From Streptomyces echinatus (GTDB lineage: Bacteria > Actinomycetota > Actinomycetes > Streptomycetales > Streptomycetaceae), in contig NZ_JACHJK010000001.1 of NCBI RefSeq assembly GCF_014203595.1, positions 966,766 to 1,030,765 of the forward strand: 64,000 bases of DNA. The letters are read 5' to 3'. The first letter of the stretch is position 1. The number at the start of each line of letters is the position of its first letter. The translations under genes were made by a program, and so were the position numbers. Shown in pieces: positions 25,445 through 34,715 of the stretch. The notes under the pieces were generated by a model. The model did no database searches. It worked only from the letters and a program-made list of their open reading frames with translations, and was not told the origin of the DNA.

Positions 25445-28147
25445 TTACAGCCCGTACTTCTCGCGGGCTTCCTTCACCGCCGTGGCCTTGACCTCGCCGC
25501 GCCGGGCGAGCTGGGCCAGGGCCGCGACGACGATCGACTCGGCGTCGACGCCGAAGTGGCGGCGGGCGGCCTCACGGGTGTCCGACAGACCGAAGCCGTC
25601 GGCGCCCAGCGAGGACCAGTCCTGCTCCACCCACTGCGCGATCTGGTCCGGCACCTGGCGCATGTAGTCGGAGACGGCCAGGACGGGACCCTCGGCACCC
25701 TGCAGCGCCTGGCGGACGAACGGCACCCGCTCCTCGCCGCGCAGCAGCGCCGCGTCGGCGTCCATCGCGTCCCGGCGCAGCTCGGACCAGGAGGTCGCGG
25801 ACCACACGTCGGCGGCCACGCCCCACTCCTCGGCGAGCATCCGCTGGGCCTGAAGGGTCCAGTGGATCGCCGTACCGGAGCCGAGCAGCTGGATGCGCGG
25901 GGCGTTGGCCGGGGCGGTCACGCCCGCGGACTCCGCCGTGTTGAAGCGGTACAGGCCCTTGACGATGCCCTCGTCGATGCCGAGACCGGCCGGCTTGGCC
26001 GGCTGCGGCAGCGGCTCGTTGTAGACCGTCAGGTAGTAGAAGACGTTCTGGTCCTCGCCCGGCTTGGCCTCGCCGTACATCCGGCGCAGACCCTCACGGA
26101 CGATCACCGCGATCTCGTAGGCGAACGCGGGGTCGTACGTCAGCGCGGCCGGGTTGGTCGCGGCGATGACCGGGGAGTGGCCGTCGGCGTGCTGCAGGCC
26201 CTCACCGGTGAGGGTCGTACGGCCCGCCGTCGCGCCGACGAGGAAGCCGCGGCCGAGCTGGTCGCCGAGCTGCCACATCTGGTCGGCGGTGCGCTGCCAG
26301 CCGAACATCGAGTAGAAGATGTAGAACGGGATCATCGCCTCGCCGTGCGTCGCGTACGCGCTGGACGCGGCGATGAAGTCGGCCATCGAACCGGCCTCGG
26401 TGATCCCCTCGTTGAGGATCTGGCCGTTCTTGGCCTCCTTGTAGTACATCAGCTGGTCGCGGTCGACCGGCTCGTACGTCTGGCCCTTGGGCGAGTAGAT
26501 GCCCAGCGACGGGAACAGCGACTCCATGCCGAAGGTGCGCGCCTCGTCGGGGACGATCGGCACCCAGCGCTTGCCGGTCTCCTTGTCGCGGACCAGGTCC
26601 TTGACCAGCCGGACGAAGGCCATCGTGGTGGCCACGTTCTGCGAGCCGGAACCCTTGTCGAAGGAGGCGAACGCCTTCTCGGCGGGGGCGGGCAGCGGGG
26701 CCAGCGCGTGGGTGCGGCGGGCCGGGGCCGGTCCGCCGAGGGCCGCGCGGCGCTCCTGGAGGTAGCGGACCTCGGGGGAGTCGGCGCCGGGGTGGCCGTA
26801 GGGCACCACGCCGTCGGTGAAGTCGCTGTCCTTGATGGGCAGCTCCAGCAGGTCCCGCATCGTCTTGAACTCGTCCACCGTCAGCTTCTTCATCTGGTGG
26901 TTGGCGTTCTTCGACGCGAAGCCCTCGCCGAGGGTGTGGCCCTTGACCGTCTGGGCCAGGATCACGGTCGGCGCGCCCTTGTGCTCGACGGCGGCCTTGT
27001 ACGCGGCGTAGACCTTGCGGGCCTCGTGACCACCGCGCGAGAGGTGGAAGCACTCGAGGATCTTGTCGTCGCTCAGCAGCTTCGCCATCTCGGCGAGCGC
27101 CGGGTCCTTGCCGAAGAAGTCCTCGCGGATGTAGGCGGCACCGCGCGTCTGGTACGTCTGGATCTGCGCGTCGGGTACCTCGCGCAGGCGGCGTACGAGC
27201 GCGCCGGTGGTGTCGAGCTGGAACAGCTCGTCCCAGGCCGTGCCCCACAGCGTCTTGATGACGTTCCAGCCGGCGCCGCGGAACTGGGCCTCCAGCTCCT
27301 GCACGATCTTGAAGTTGGCGCGGACCGGGCCGTCGAGGCGCTGCAGGTTGCAGTTGATGACGAAGGTGAGGTTGTCCAGCTCCTCACGGGCGGCGAGCGC
27401 GAGGGCCGCCGTCGACTCCGGCTCGTCCATCTCGCCGTCGCCGAGGAACGCCCACACGTGCGAGGCGGAGACGTCCTTGATGGCGCGGTTGGTCAGGTAG
27501 CGGTTGAAGCGCGCCTGGTAGATCGCGGAGAGCGGGCCGAGGCCCATCGACACCGTCGGGAACTCCCACAGCCAGGGCAGACGCCGCGGGTGCGGGTACG
27601 ACGGCAGGCCGTTGCCGCCGGCCTCCTGGCGGAAGTTGTCCAGGTGCGCCTCGTTCAGGCGGCCGTCGAGGAAAGCGCGGGCGTAGATGCCGGGGGAGGC
27701 GTGGCCCTGGATGTAGAGCTGGTCGCCGGACCCGTCGGCCTCCTTGCCCTTGAAGAAGTGGTTGAAGCCGGTCTCGTACAGCCAGGCCGCGGAGGCGAAG
27801 GTGGCGATGTGGCCGCCGACGCCGTACTTCGAGCCGCGGGTCACCATGGCGGCCGCGTTCCAGCGGTTCCAGGCGGTGATCCGGGCCTCCATCTCCGGGT
27901 CACCGGGCAGGCCCGGCTCGGCGGAGGTGGGGATGGTGTTGACGTAGTCCGTCTCGAGGAGCTTCGGCAGCGCGATGCCGCCCGCCTCGGCGCGCTCCAG
28001 CGTGCGGCGCATCAGGTACGCGGCGCGGTGCGAACCGGCCTCCCTGGCGACGGCGTCGAGGGAGGCCTGCCATTCGGCGGTCTCCTCCGGGTCGCGGTCC
28101 GGGAGCTGGTCGAGCGCGCTCGGCTGGATGGCGTGGGGGTCGGTCAT
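25445..28147 (-). CDS. aceE: Pyruvate dehydrogenase E1 component (homodimeric type)
   Basis: It decarboxylates pyruvate with thiamine diphosphate and acetylates the lipoyl groups of E2. The 900-aa length is that of single-chain (AceE) E1 enzymes. The ThDP motif is FLGDGEMDEPESTAALALAAREELDNLTFVINCNLQRLDGPV. The ATG at 28147 follows GAGGAAGG. It is transcribed alone: the GntR gene upstream ends at a hairpin and a candidate promoter with a palindromic operator precedes aceE. E2 and E3 genes lie 1.2 and 3 kb upstream on the same strand, together forming the PDH complex. Confidence 0.97.
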   Translation of the reverse strand: MTDPHAIQPSALDQLPDRDPEETAEWQASLDAVAREAGSHRAAYLMRRTLERAEAGGIALPKLLETDYVNTIPTSAEPGLPGDPEMEARITAWNRWNAAAMVTRGSKYGVGGHIATFASAAWLYETGFNHFFKGKEADGSGDQLYIQGHASPGIYARAFLDGRLNEAHLDNFRQEAGGNGLPSYPHPRRLPWLWEFPTVSMGLGPLSAIYQARFNRYLTNRAIKDVSASHVWAFLGDGEMDEPESTAALALAAREELDNLTFVINCNLQRLDGPVRANFKIVQELEAQFRGAGWNVIKTLWGTAWDELFQLDTTGALVRRLREVPDAQIQTYQTRGAAYIREDFFGKDPALAEMAKLLSDDKILECFHLSRGGHEARKVYAAYKAAVEHKGAPTVILAQTVKGHTLGEGFASKNANHQMKKLTVDEFKTMRDLLELPIKDSDFTDGVVPYGHPGADSPEVRYLQERRAALGGPAPARRTHALAPLPAPAEKAFASFDKGSGSQNVATTMAFVRLVKDLVRDKETGKRWVPIVPDEARTFGMESLFPSLGIYSPKGQTYEPVDRDQLMYYKEAKNGQILNEGITEAGSMADFIAASSAYATHGEAMIPFYIFYSMFGWQRTADQMWQLGDQLGRGFLVGATAGRTTLTGEGLQHADGHSPVIAATNPAALTYDPAFAYEIAVIVREGLRRMYGEAKPGEDQNVFYYLTVYNEPLPQPAKPAGLGIDEGIVKGLYRFNTAESAGVTAPANAPRIQLLGSGTAIHWTLQAQRMLAEEWGVAADVWSATSWSELRRDAMDADAALLRGEERVPFVRQALQGAEGPVLAVSDYMRQVPDQIAQWVEQDWSSLGADGFGLSDTREAARRHFGVDAESIVVAALAQLARRGEVKATAVKEAREKYGL

Positions 28148-28228
28148 GTCGCCGCCTTCCTCAGTCGAAGGGGGTTCCCTCATCGGTAAGGGGTTGGGGG
28201 TGCCCTAGGTCTTTGGCAGGACAGGGCT

Positions 28229-28246
28229 GGACTTCGGTGGAAGTCC
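28229..28246 (-). other. Hairpin at predicted aceE mRNA 5' end
   Basis: A perfect 7-bp stem with a 4-base loop (GGACTTC, GGTG, GAAGTCC on the plus strand). If transcription starts about 7 bases after the predicted -10 (near 28247), this stem forms at the very 5' end of the aceE transcript, where it could protect the mRNA. Confidence 0.5.
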
Positions 28247-28253
28247 GTCGGCG

Positions 28254-28283
28254 ACTGTAACTCCCTGATCGATGATCGATCAA
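28254..28283 (-). promoter_or_regulatory. Predicted aceE promoter with overlapping palindromic operator
   Basis: Read toward aceE there is TTGATC, an 18-base spacer and TACAGT, a fair -35/-10 pair. A 17-bp perfect palindrome, TGATCGAT-G-ATCGATCA (28266-28282), covers the -35 and most of the spacer, the position expected for a repressor. The GntR protein encoded immediately upstream (28405-29028) is the obvious candidate to bind it. Confidence 0.6.
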
Positions 28284-28323
28284 AGGGTTGAGGGCGAAAA
28301 CCTCTTGATTTGAAGAAAGTCGG

Positions 28324-28354
28324 CACCGGGTGCCTTCGATCATGGCACCCGGTG
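28324..28354 (-). terminator. Terminator of the GntR regulator gene
   Basis: A perfect 11-bp stem (CACCGGGTGCC/GGCACCCGGTG) with a 9-base loop, followed on the minus strand by a pyrimidine-rich GACTTTCTTC. It lies 50 bases past the GntR stop and upstream of the aceE promoter. Confidence 0.8.
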
Positions 28355-28404
28355 ACGCCGAAATGCCGGGTTTTCGCAGGTGAGCAGGGGGATGCTCGGG
28401 TGCG

Positions 28405-29028
28405 TCAGGGGCGCGGGGCGCACCCGAGGACGTGCGCCTTGACCAGTTCCGGGATCCGCGGATCCCGGCGCTTGAACGCCTGCACCAGCTCCTCGTGCTC
28501 CTCCGCGTACGACTGCTGGACGGTGCCCAGCCAGCGGATCGACAGCGCCGTGAAGACCTCGATGCCGAGACCTTCCCAGGTGTGCAGCAGCACCGAGTTG
28601 TGGGCCGCGCGGACCAGTTCACGGTGGAAGCCGACCGTGTGGCGCACCTGGGCCGTGCCGTCCGCGTTGCGGTCGGCCTCGTACAGGGCCATGACGTGCG
28701 GCTCCAGCGCCGAGCAGTCCTCCGCGAGGCGGTCCGCCGCCAGCTCGGCCGCGATGGCCTCCAGGCCGGCCCGGACCGGGTAGCTCTCCTCCAGGTCGGC
28801 CGCGGTCAGATTGCGGACCCGGACGCCCTTGTTGGGGGCCGACTCGATCAGGCGGAGGGTCTCCAGCTCACGCAGGGCCTCCCGGACCGGGGTCTGGCTG
28901 ACCTCCAGCTCGGTGGCGATCCGGCGCTCCACGATGCGCTCGCCCGGCTGCCAGCGCCCGCTGACGATCCCCTCCACGATGTGCTCGCGGATCTGTTCGC
29001 GCAGCGAGTGGACGACGGGCGCGGTCAT
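28405..29028 (-). CDS. GntR family transcriptional regulator (FCD type)
   Basis: A 207-aa regulator with an N-terminal GntR winged helix (SLREQIREHIVEGIVSGRWQPGERIVERRIATELEVSQTPVREALRELETLRLI) and a C-terminal all-helical FCD ligand domain, where DLEESYPVRAGLEAIAAELAA and later His residues (TVGFHRELVRAAHNSVLLHTWE) can hold a metal and a carboxylate. Such regulators respond to organic acids. Its position between the E2 and E1 genes of pyruvate dehydrogenase suggests control of that complex. The ATG at 29028 follows GAAGGAG. Confidence 0.9.
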   Translation of the reverse strand: MTAPVVHSLREQIREHIVEGIVSGRWQPGERIVERRIATELEVSQTPVREALRELETLRLIESAPNKGVRVRNLTAADLEESYPVRAGLEAIAAELAADRLAEDCSALEPHVMALYEADRNADGTAQVRHTVGFHRELVRAAHNSVLLHTWEGLGIEVFTALSIRWLGTVQQSYAEEHEELVQAFKRRDPRIPELVKAHVLGCAPRP

Positions 29029-29250
29029 GAGGGCTCCTTCGGGAGGGCTGACGTTTAGACAATACGGCGGGTTCGCTCCGTGGGTAGGGCGCGTGGGGGT
29101 GCTTTGGTGCAGGTGAGACGAGGCGCACACGGAGTGTGTGGCGCGTTCGGGCCCGGGTCCGTCCGTGTTCGGGCGGGAGCGGGCCGTATGCGGCCCGTCA
29201 CCCGGTGCCCCGCGTCCCTCGTGGGGTCGCGGCCGGTCCTGCACGGAAAG

Positions 29251-29285
29251 CGGCGCCCCGCCCGGAGGATCCGGACGGGGCGCCG
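29251..29285 (-). terminator. Terminator after the E2 gene
   Basis: A perfect 10-bp stem (CGGCGCCCCG/CGGGGCGCCG) with a smaller CCGG/CCGG hairpin in its loop, 19 bases beyond the E2 stop. Confidence 0.75.
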
Positions 29286-29303
29286 TACTGCCCGATCAGA
29301 GGA

Positions 29304-31100
29304 TCAGAGGCCGAGCTCGACCTCGAACTCGCCCGCCTCCAGGATCGCCTTGACCGCCGTCAGGTAGCGGGCCGCGTCGGCGCCGTCCACCAGGCGGTGG
29401 TCGTAGGAGAGGGTCAGGTAGGTCATGTCGCGGACGCCGATGACCGTGCCCTCCTCGGTCTCGATGACGGCCGGACGCTTGACCGTGGCACCGATGCCGA
29501 GGATCGCGACCTGGCCCGGCGGCACGATGATCGTGTCGAACAGCGCGCCGCGCGAACCGGTGTTGGAGATGGTGAAGGTCGCGCCGGACAGCTCGTCCGG
29601 GGTGATCTTGTTGGCGCGGACCTTGCCGGCCAGCTCCGCCGTGGCCTTGGCGATGCCCGCGATGTTGAGGTCGCCGGCGTGCTTGATGACCGGGGTCATC
29701 AGGCCCTTCTCGGAGTCCACCGCGATTCCGACGTTCTCGGAGTCGAAGTAGGTGATCGTGCCCTCGGCCTCGTTGATCTTGGCGTTGATGACCGGGTGGG
29801 CCTTCAGCGCCTGGGCCGCCGCCTTCACGAAGAACGGCATCGGGGAGAGCTTGACGCCCTCGCGCGCGGCGAAGGAGTCCTTGGCCTGGGCGCGCAGGCG
29901 CATCAGGCGGGTGACGTCGACCTCGACGACCGACGACAGCTGGGCCTGCTCGTGCAGCGCCTTGACCATGTTGTCGCCGATGACCTTGCGGATGCGGGGC
30001 ATCTTGACGGTCTGGCCGCGCAGCGGGGAGACCTCCAGCGCCGGGGCCTTCTTGGCGGCCGGCGCGGCGGCGGCCGGAGCCGGAGCGGCGACGGCGGCCT
30101 TCGCGGCCTCGGCGGCGGCGAGGACGTCCTGCTTGCGGATACGGCCGCCGACACCGGTGCCCTTGACGCCGGCCAGGTCGACGCCGTTCTCGGCGGCGAG
30201 CTTGCGCACCAGCGGGGTCACGTACGCGCCCTCGTCGGTCGCCTGGGTGGCGGTCGGGGAGGTCGGCGCGGTGGCCGGGGTGACCGGGGCCGGGGCGGGC
30301 GCCGGGGCCGGAGCCGGGGCGGCAGCGGCGGGCGCGGCCGGAGCGGCGGGGGCCGGGGCGGGCGCCGGAGCCGGGGCCGGAGCCGGGGCGGGGGCCGGGG
30401 CCGGAGCGGCGGCGGGGGCCGGGGCGGCCGGGGCCGGAGCGGCGGCCGGGGCGGCACCCGCGGCGCCGATGACGGCGAGCTTGGCGCCGACCTCGGCGGT
30501 CTCGTCCTCGTTGACCACGATCTCCAGCAGCACGCCCGAGGCGGGTGCCGGGATCTCGGTGTCGACCTTGTCCGTGGACACCTCGAGCAGCGGCTCGTCG
30601 GCCTCGACGGAGTCGCCGACCGACTTCAGCCAGCGGGTGACGGTGCCCTCGGTGACGGACTCACCGAGCGCGGGCAGGACCACGTCGGTGCCCTCGGCGC
30701 CACCGGCCGGAGCGGCCTCGGCGGCGGGAGCCGGAGCCGGGGCGGCCGGGGCCTCGGCGACCGGGGCGGGGGCCGGCTCGGCGGCCGGGGCCGGAGCGGC
30801 CTCGGCGGCCGGGGCCGGAGCGGCCTCGGCGGCGGGGGCCGGGGCGGCCGCGGGGGCGCCGGTGCCGTCGTCGATGACGGCCAGCTCGGCGCCGACCTCG
30901 ACGGTCTCGTCCTCGGCGACCTTGATGGAGGCCAGCACACCGGCGGCGGGCGAGGGGATCTCGGTGTCGACCTTGTCGGTCGAGACCTCGAGCAGCGGCT
31001 CGTCGGCCTCGACGCGCTCGCCCTCGGCCTTCAGCCAGCGGGTGACAGTGCCCTCGGTGACGCTCTCGCCGAGCGCCGGAAGGGTTACGGAAACCGCCAT
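29304..31100 (-). CDS. sucB: Dihydrolipoamide acyltransferase (E2) with two lipoyl domains
   Basis: The 598-aa core of a 2-oxoacid dehydrogenase complex. Two N-terminal lipoyl domains carry Lys43 and Lys178, both in [10 protein letters not shown]; an Ala/Pro linker follows each. An E3-binding domain lies near 310-350 ([29 protein letters not shown]) and the catalytic domain ends with His568 and Asp572 in YDHRLVDG. Databases often call this actinobacterial form succinyltransferase (SucB), but in actinobacteria this protein is thought to act as the E2 of pyruvate dehydrogenase; neighbouring aceE supports that (alternative name aceF). lpd lies 61 bases upstream on the same strand and is probably co-transcribed. 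Confidence 0.94.
   Translation of the reverse strand: MAVSVTLPALGESVTEGTVTRWLKAEGERVEADEPLLEVSTDKVDTEIPSPAAGVLASIKVAEDETVEVGAELAVIDDGTGAPAAAPAPAAEAAPAPAAEAAPAPAAEPAPAPVAEAPAAPAPAPAAEAAPAGGAEGTDVVLPALGESVTEGTVTRWLKSVGDSVEADEPLLEVSTDKVDTEIPAPASGVLLEIVVNEDETAEVGAKLAVIGAAGAAPAAAPAPAAPAPAAAPAPAPAPAPAPAPAPAPAPAAPAAPAAAAPAPAPAPAPAPVTPATAPTSPTATQATDEGAYVTPLVRKLAAENGVDLAGVKGTGVGGRIRKQDVLAAAEAAKAAVAAPAPAAAAPAAKKAPALEVSPLRGQTVKMPRIRKVIGDNMVKALHEQAQLSSVVEVDVTRLMRLRAQAKDSFAAREGVKLSPMPFFVKAAAQALKAHPVINAKINEAEGTITYFDSENVGIAVDSEKGLMTPVIKHAGDLNIAGIAKATAELAGKVRANKITPDELSGATFTISNTGSRGALFDTIIVPPGQVAILGIGATVKRPAVIETEEGTVIGVRDMTYLTLSYDHRLVDGADAARYLTAVKAILEAGEFEVELGL
30270..30470 (-). repeat. Ala-Pro linker repeats in the E2 gene
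   Basis: Runs of Ala-Pro dipeptides coded by GCCCCG-like hexamers join the second lipoyl domain to the E3-binding domain; a shorter set at about 30690-30860 joins the two lipoyl domains. They form stiff, flexible-hinged linkers that let the lipoyl domains swing between active sites. Confidence 0.85.
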
Positions 31101-31161
31101 GGTTTCGGTTGCTCCTAACGAATTGCGGAAGTCTGTGTCGTCGCGCCCGTTGACCGAAGGC

Positions 31162-32550
31162 TCAGTCGTGGGAGTGCAGCGGCTTGCCGGCGAGCGCCAG
31201 GTGCGCCTCGCCCATCGCCTCGTTCTGCGTCGGGTGGGCGTGGATGAGCTGGGCGACCTCGGCCGGCAGCGCCTCCCAGTTGTAGATCAGCTGGGCCTCG
31301 CCGACCTGCTCGCCCATGCGGTCGCCGACCATGTGGACGCCGACCACGGCACCGTCCTTCACCTGGACGAGCTTGATCTCGCCCGCGGTGTTGAGGATCT
31401 TGCTCTTGCCGTTGCCCGCCAGGTTGTACTTCAGAGCGACGACCTTGTCCGCGCCGTAGATCTCCTTGGCCTTGGCCTCGGTGATACCGACGGAGGCGAC
31501 CTCCGGGTGGCAGTACGTCACCCGCGGGACACCGTCGTAGTCGATCGGAACGGTCTTCAGACCGGCCAGACGCTCCGCCACCAGGATGCCCTCGGCGAAG
31601 CCGACGTGCGCGAGCTGGAGGGTCGGGACGAGGTCACCGACGGCGGAGATGGTCGGAACGTTGGTGCGCATGTACTCGTCGACCAGGACGTAGCCCCGGT
31701 CCATGGCGACACCCTGCTCCTCGTAGCCGAGGCCCTGGGAGACCGGGCCGCGGCCGACGGCGACGAGGAGGACCTCGGCCTCGAACTCCTTGCCGTCGGC
31801 GAGGGTGACCTTGACGCCGTCCTGGGTGTACTCGGCCTTCTGGAAGAAGGTGCCCAGGCTGAACTTGATGCCGCGCTTGCGGAACGCGCGCTCGAGAAGC
31901 TTCGAGGAGTTCTCGTCCTCGACCGGGACGAGGTGCTTCAGGCCCTCGATGACGGTGACGTCCGAGCCGAAGGACTTCCACGCGGAGGCGAACTCGACGC
32001 CGATGACACCGCCGCCCAGGATGATCGCGGACTTGGGCACGCGGTCCAGGACGAGGGCGTGGTCGGAGGAGATGATGCGGTTGCCGTCGATCTCCAGGCC
32101 GGGCAGCGACTTCGGCACGGAGCCGGTCGCCAGCAGCACGTGGCGGCCCTGGACGCGCTGGCCGTTCACGTCCACGGAGGTGGGGGAGGACAGCCGGCCC
32201 TCGCCCTCGATGTACGTCACCTTGCGGGACGCGATCAGACCCTGGAGGCCCTTGTACAGGCCGGCGATCACGCCGTCCTTGTACTTGTGGACGGCCGGGA
32301 CGTCGATGCCCTCGAAGGTGGCCTTGACGCCGAACTGCTCGCTCTCGCGGGCCTGGTCGGCGATCTCGCCCGCGTGCAGCAGGGCCTTGGTGGGGATGCA
32401 GCCCCGGTGCAGGCAGGTGCCGCCGACCTTGTCCTTCTCGATCAGGGCGACGTCCAGGCCCAGCTGCGCCCCGCGCAGAGCCGCGGCGTAACCACCGCTG
32501 CCACCGCCGAGGATCACTAGGTCGAAAACAGTGCTGGCGTCGTTCGCCAC
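31162..32550 (-). CDS. lpd: Dihydrolipoamide dehydrogenase (E3)
   Basis: A 462-aa flavoprotein that reoxidises dihydrolipoyl groups of the E2 protein with NAD+. The FAD motif is [13 protein letters not shown], the redox disulfide is Cys46-Cys51 in [13 protein letters not shown], the NAD fold begins at [16 protein letters not shown], and the C-terminal base pair is His439 and Glu444 in HAHPTQNE. The GTG at 32550 follows GGAGGAACGTGAC; the longer frame upstream has no homology. A 7-bp hairpin (32581-32600) lies in the leader. The E2 gene follows after 61 bases. Confidence 0.97.
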   Translation of the reverse strand: MANDASTVFDLVILGGGSGGYAAALRGAQLGLDVALIEKDKVGGTCLHRGCIPTKALLHAGEIADQARESEQFGVKATFEGIDVPAVHKYKDGVIAGLYKGLQGLIASRKVTYIEGEGRLSSPTSVDVNGQRVQGRHVLLATGSVPKSLPGLEIDGNRIISSDHALVLDRVPKSAIILGGGVIGVEFASAWKSFGSDVTVIEGLKHLVPVEDENSSKLLERAFRKRGIKFSLGTFFQKAEYTQDGVKVTLADGKEFEAEVLLVAVGRGPVSQGLGYEEQGVAMDRGYVLVDEYMRTNVPTISAVGDLVPTLQLAHVGFAEGILVAERLAGLKTVPIDYDGVPRVTYCHPEVASVGITEAKAKEIYGADKVVALKYNLAGNGKSKILNTAGEIKLVQVKDGAVVGVHMVGDRMGEQVGEAQLIYNWEALPAEVAQLIHAHPTQNEAMGEAHLALAGKPLHSHD

Positions 32551-32580
32551 GTCACGTTCCTCCATGCATGTGCGCCGTAC

Positions 32581-32600
32581 GCCGGTCGTCGCTGACCGGC
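32581..32600 (-). other. Hairpin in the lpd leader
   Basis: GCCGGTC (32581-32587) and GACCGGC (32594-32600) form a perfect 7-bp stem with a 6-base loop, 30 bases upstream of the lpd start. It may be a leader structure or part of an operator. Confidence 0.4.
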
Positions 32601-32828
32601 AGGCGGCTGGTGTCCGGCCGCTTGATGCTTCGGCCCTTCGGTGGGGGCCCTGTCCTGCCGGGCTCCATCTTTGCACTTGTTCGAGGCGGACGAGACGCGG
32701 GGCTGGAGTGTGAGACACCCCACTGGCGGGCCCGCGAAGGGGCCCGGGGCCGGGTCCGGCGGGCGGTCGCGCCGCGTGGGCGCGACCACTCGCCGGGTCC
32801 GGCCGGGAGGCGGGCCGGCGGCCGGCCG

Positions 32829-34373
32829 TCAGCCCAGGTCGCCGGCGGCGGTCAGCTCAGCCAGCCGGACGAGCGTGCGCACGGCGGAGCCGGTCCCGCC
32901 CTTCGGGGTGTACCCGAAGGGGCCGCCCTCGTTGAACGCCGGGCCGGCGATGTCCAGGTGCGCCCAGGTGATGCCGTCGCCCACGAACTCGCGCAGGAAG
33001 AGGCCGGCGACCAGTCCGCCGCCCATCCGCTCGCCCATGTTCGCGAGGTCGGCGACCTGCGATTCCATGCCCTTGCGCAGGTGCTCCGGCAGCGGCATCG
33101 GCCAGGCCGGCTCGCCGACCTCCTCCGCCGCCTCGTGCACCGCCGAGCGGAACGCGTCGTCGTTGGCCATGACGCCGAACGTCCGGCTGCCCAGCGCCAG
33201 CATCATCGCGCCGGTCAGCGTGGCGACGTCCACGATCGCGTCCGGGGTCTCCTGCGAGGCCGCCCACAGCGCGTCGGCGAGGACGAGGCGGCCCTCGGCG
33301 TCGGTGTTGAGCACCTCGACCGTCTTGCCGCTGTACATGCGCAGCACGTCACCCGGGCGCACGGCGGAGCCCGACGGCATGTTCTCGGCCAGCGCCAGCC
33401 AGCCGGTGACGTTGACCTCCAGACCGAGGCGGGCGGCGGCGACGACGGCGGCGAACACGGCGGCGGCACCGCTCATGTCGCACTTCATCGTCTCGTTGTG
33501 ACCGGCCGGCTTCAGGGAGATGCCGCCCGAGTCGTAGGTGATGCCCTTGCCGACGAAGGCCAGGTGCTTGTCCGCCTTCGGGTGCTTGTACGACAGCTTC
33601 ACCAGGCGCGGGGTGGCCGCAGAGCCGCCGCCGACCCCGAGGATGCCGCCGTAGCCGCCCTTGGCCAGGGCCTTGTCGTCGAGCACCTGCACCTTGATGC
33701 CGTGCTCCTTGGCCGCGGCCTGCGCGATGCCGGCGAAGATCGCGGGCGTGAGGTCGTTCGGCGGCATGTTGATCAGGTCGCGGGCGCGGTTCAGCTCCTC
33801 GGCGACCGCGAGCGCGCGGACGACCGCGCCCTTGTGGGCCACGTCGCGCGGCTTGCCGCCGAGCAGCGCGGCCTCGGCCAGCGGCGCCTTGCCGTTCTTG
33901 GCCTTGGTGTTCGCGGCCTCCTGGGCGTTGCCCTTGTAGGCGTCGAAGGAGTAGGCGCCGAGCAGGACGCCCTCGCCGATCGCGCCGATCGCGCCGGGGC
34001 CGTCCACGGGCAGCGCGAACGCGGCCTTCCTGGAGCCGGTGAGCGTCCGGGCCGCCAGGCCGGCGGCCCGGCGCAGCGCCTCGGCGTCGTACCCGGCGTC
34101 CTCGTCCTCGGCGTCGGGCGCCGGGCCGAGGCCCACGGCCACCACGAGCGGGGCCTTGAAGCCGGCGGGCGCGGGCAGCTTCGTCAGCTCGCCCTCGGCA
34201 CCCGAGGCGCCGAGGGTCTCCAGGACGCCGGCCAGCTTGCCGTCGTACGCCTTGTCCACGGCCTCGGCGCCCGGCGCGACGACGGGCCCCTGGGCACCCT
34301 TGGCGACACCGATCACGATCGCGTCGGCCCGCAGGCCGGGCGCCGCGGCGGTGCTGAGAGTCAGAGCAGTCAC
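32829..34373 (-). CDS. pepA: Leucyl aminopeptidase (M17)
   Basis: A 514-aa cytoplasmic metallopeptidase that removes N-terminal residues. The C-terminal catalytic domain holds the M17 signature NTDAEGRLVLADAL and the metal/active-site Lys and Asp residues in LAFVGKGITYDSGGISLKPAG and MKCDMSGAAAVFAA. The N-terminal domain (about 1-180) is the variable, regulatory macro-like part. The GTG at 34373 begins the conserved VTALTLSTAAAPG. lpd lies 278 bases downstream on the same strand. A divergent secreted protein gene shares the upstream 342-bp gap. Confidence 0.95.
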   Translation of the reverse strand: MTALTLSTAAAPGLRADAIVIGVAKGAQGPVVAPGAEAVDKAYDGKLAGVLETLGASGAEGELTKLPAPAGFKAPLVVAVGLGPAPDAEDEDAGYDAEALRRAAGLAARTLTGSRKAAFALPVDGPGAIGAIGEGVLLGAYSFDAYKGNAQEAANTKAKNGKAPLAEAALLGGKPRDVAHKGAVVRALAVAEELNRARDLINMPPNDLTPAIFAGIAQAAAKEHGIKVQVLDDKALAKGGYGGILGVGGGSAATPRLVKLSYKHPKADKHLAFVGKGITYDSGGISLKPAGHNETMKCDMSGAAAVFAAVVAAARLGLEVNVTGWLALAENMPSGSAVRPGDVLRMYSGKTVEVLNTDAEGRLVLADALWAASQETPDAIVDVATLTGAMMLALGSRTFGVMANDDAFRSAVHEAAEEVGEPAWPMPLPEHLRKGMESQVADLANMGERMGGGLVAGLFLREFVGDGITWAHLDIAGPAFNEGGPFGYTPKGGTGSAVRTLVRLAELTAAGDLG

Positions 34374-34715
34374 GGTGGTGAAATCTCGCTTCCGATGTGA
34401 AGTTGCTGTGGCCGATGTGGGGTGGGTCGACCGGGCCCGGGAGCCGACCCTAGGCCCAGGCCCGGGGAGACATGGCAACCGGGTCCTTCACCCTGTCGGC
34501 GAACACCCGGGACGAGACTACGCGCGTGTGTGTCTTCGCTCATTCCTTCGGGTGTTCACCCGGGCGTGGCGTCACGGCCACTTCTCCCCCCTGCGCTCCC
34601 GTGACCTGAGCCACACTCGTCGGGTTCCGGTGTGGTGCCGACCCACCGGTTCGCATGATTTCCACTGATTCTCCGCGCATTCACCGCGAAGGATCCTCTG
34701 GGGGAGGAACCAGCC
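34374..34715. other. Gene-free divergent region between pepA and deacetylase-like gene
   Basis: No coding frame is convincing. It must contain the pepA promoter (leftward) and that of the secreted deacetylase-like gene (rightward). Two near-identical ACACCCGGG/TCACCCGGG copies (about 34505 and 34554) form part of imperfect inverted repeats. The right edge carries a strong GGGGGAGGAA ribosome site for the gene at 34716. I see no clear -35/-10 elements. Confidence 0.4.

Noticed and set aside
25556..28189. 877-codon plus-strand frame opposite aceE
   Set aside because: High GC leaves few stops in the antisense frame. aceE on the other strand is certain, and this translation has no recognisable motif.
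29029..29060. TTTAGACAATAC motif upstream of the GntR gene as an autoregulatory site
   Set aside because: It has only a weak half-site and does not match the palindrome before aceE, so I do not claim it as an operator.
30270..30470. Repetitive tract that might be mistaken for a CRISPR array
   Set aside because: The repeats are in frame and encode the Ala-Pro linker of the E2 protein; there are no unique spacers or cas genes.
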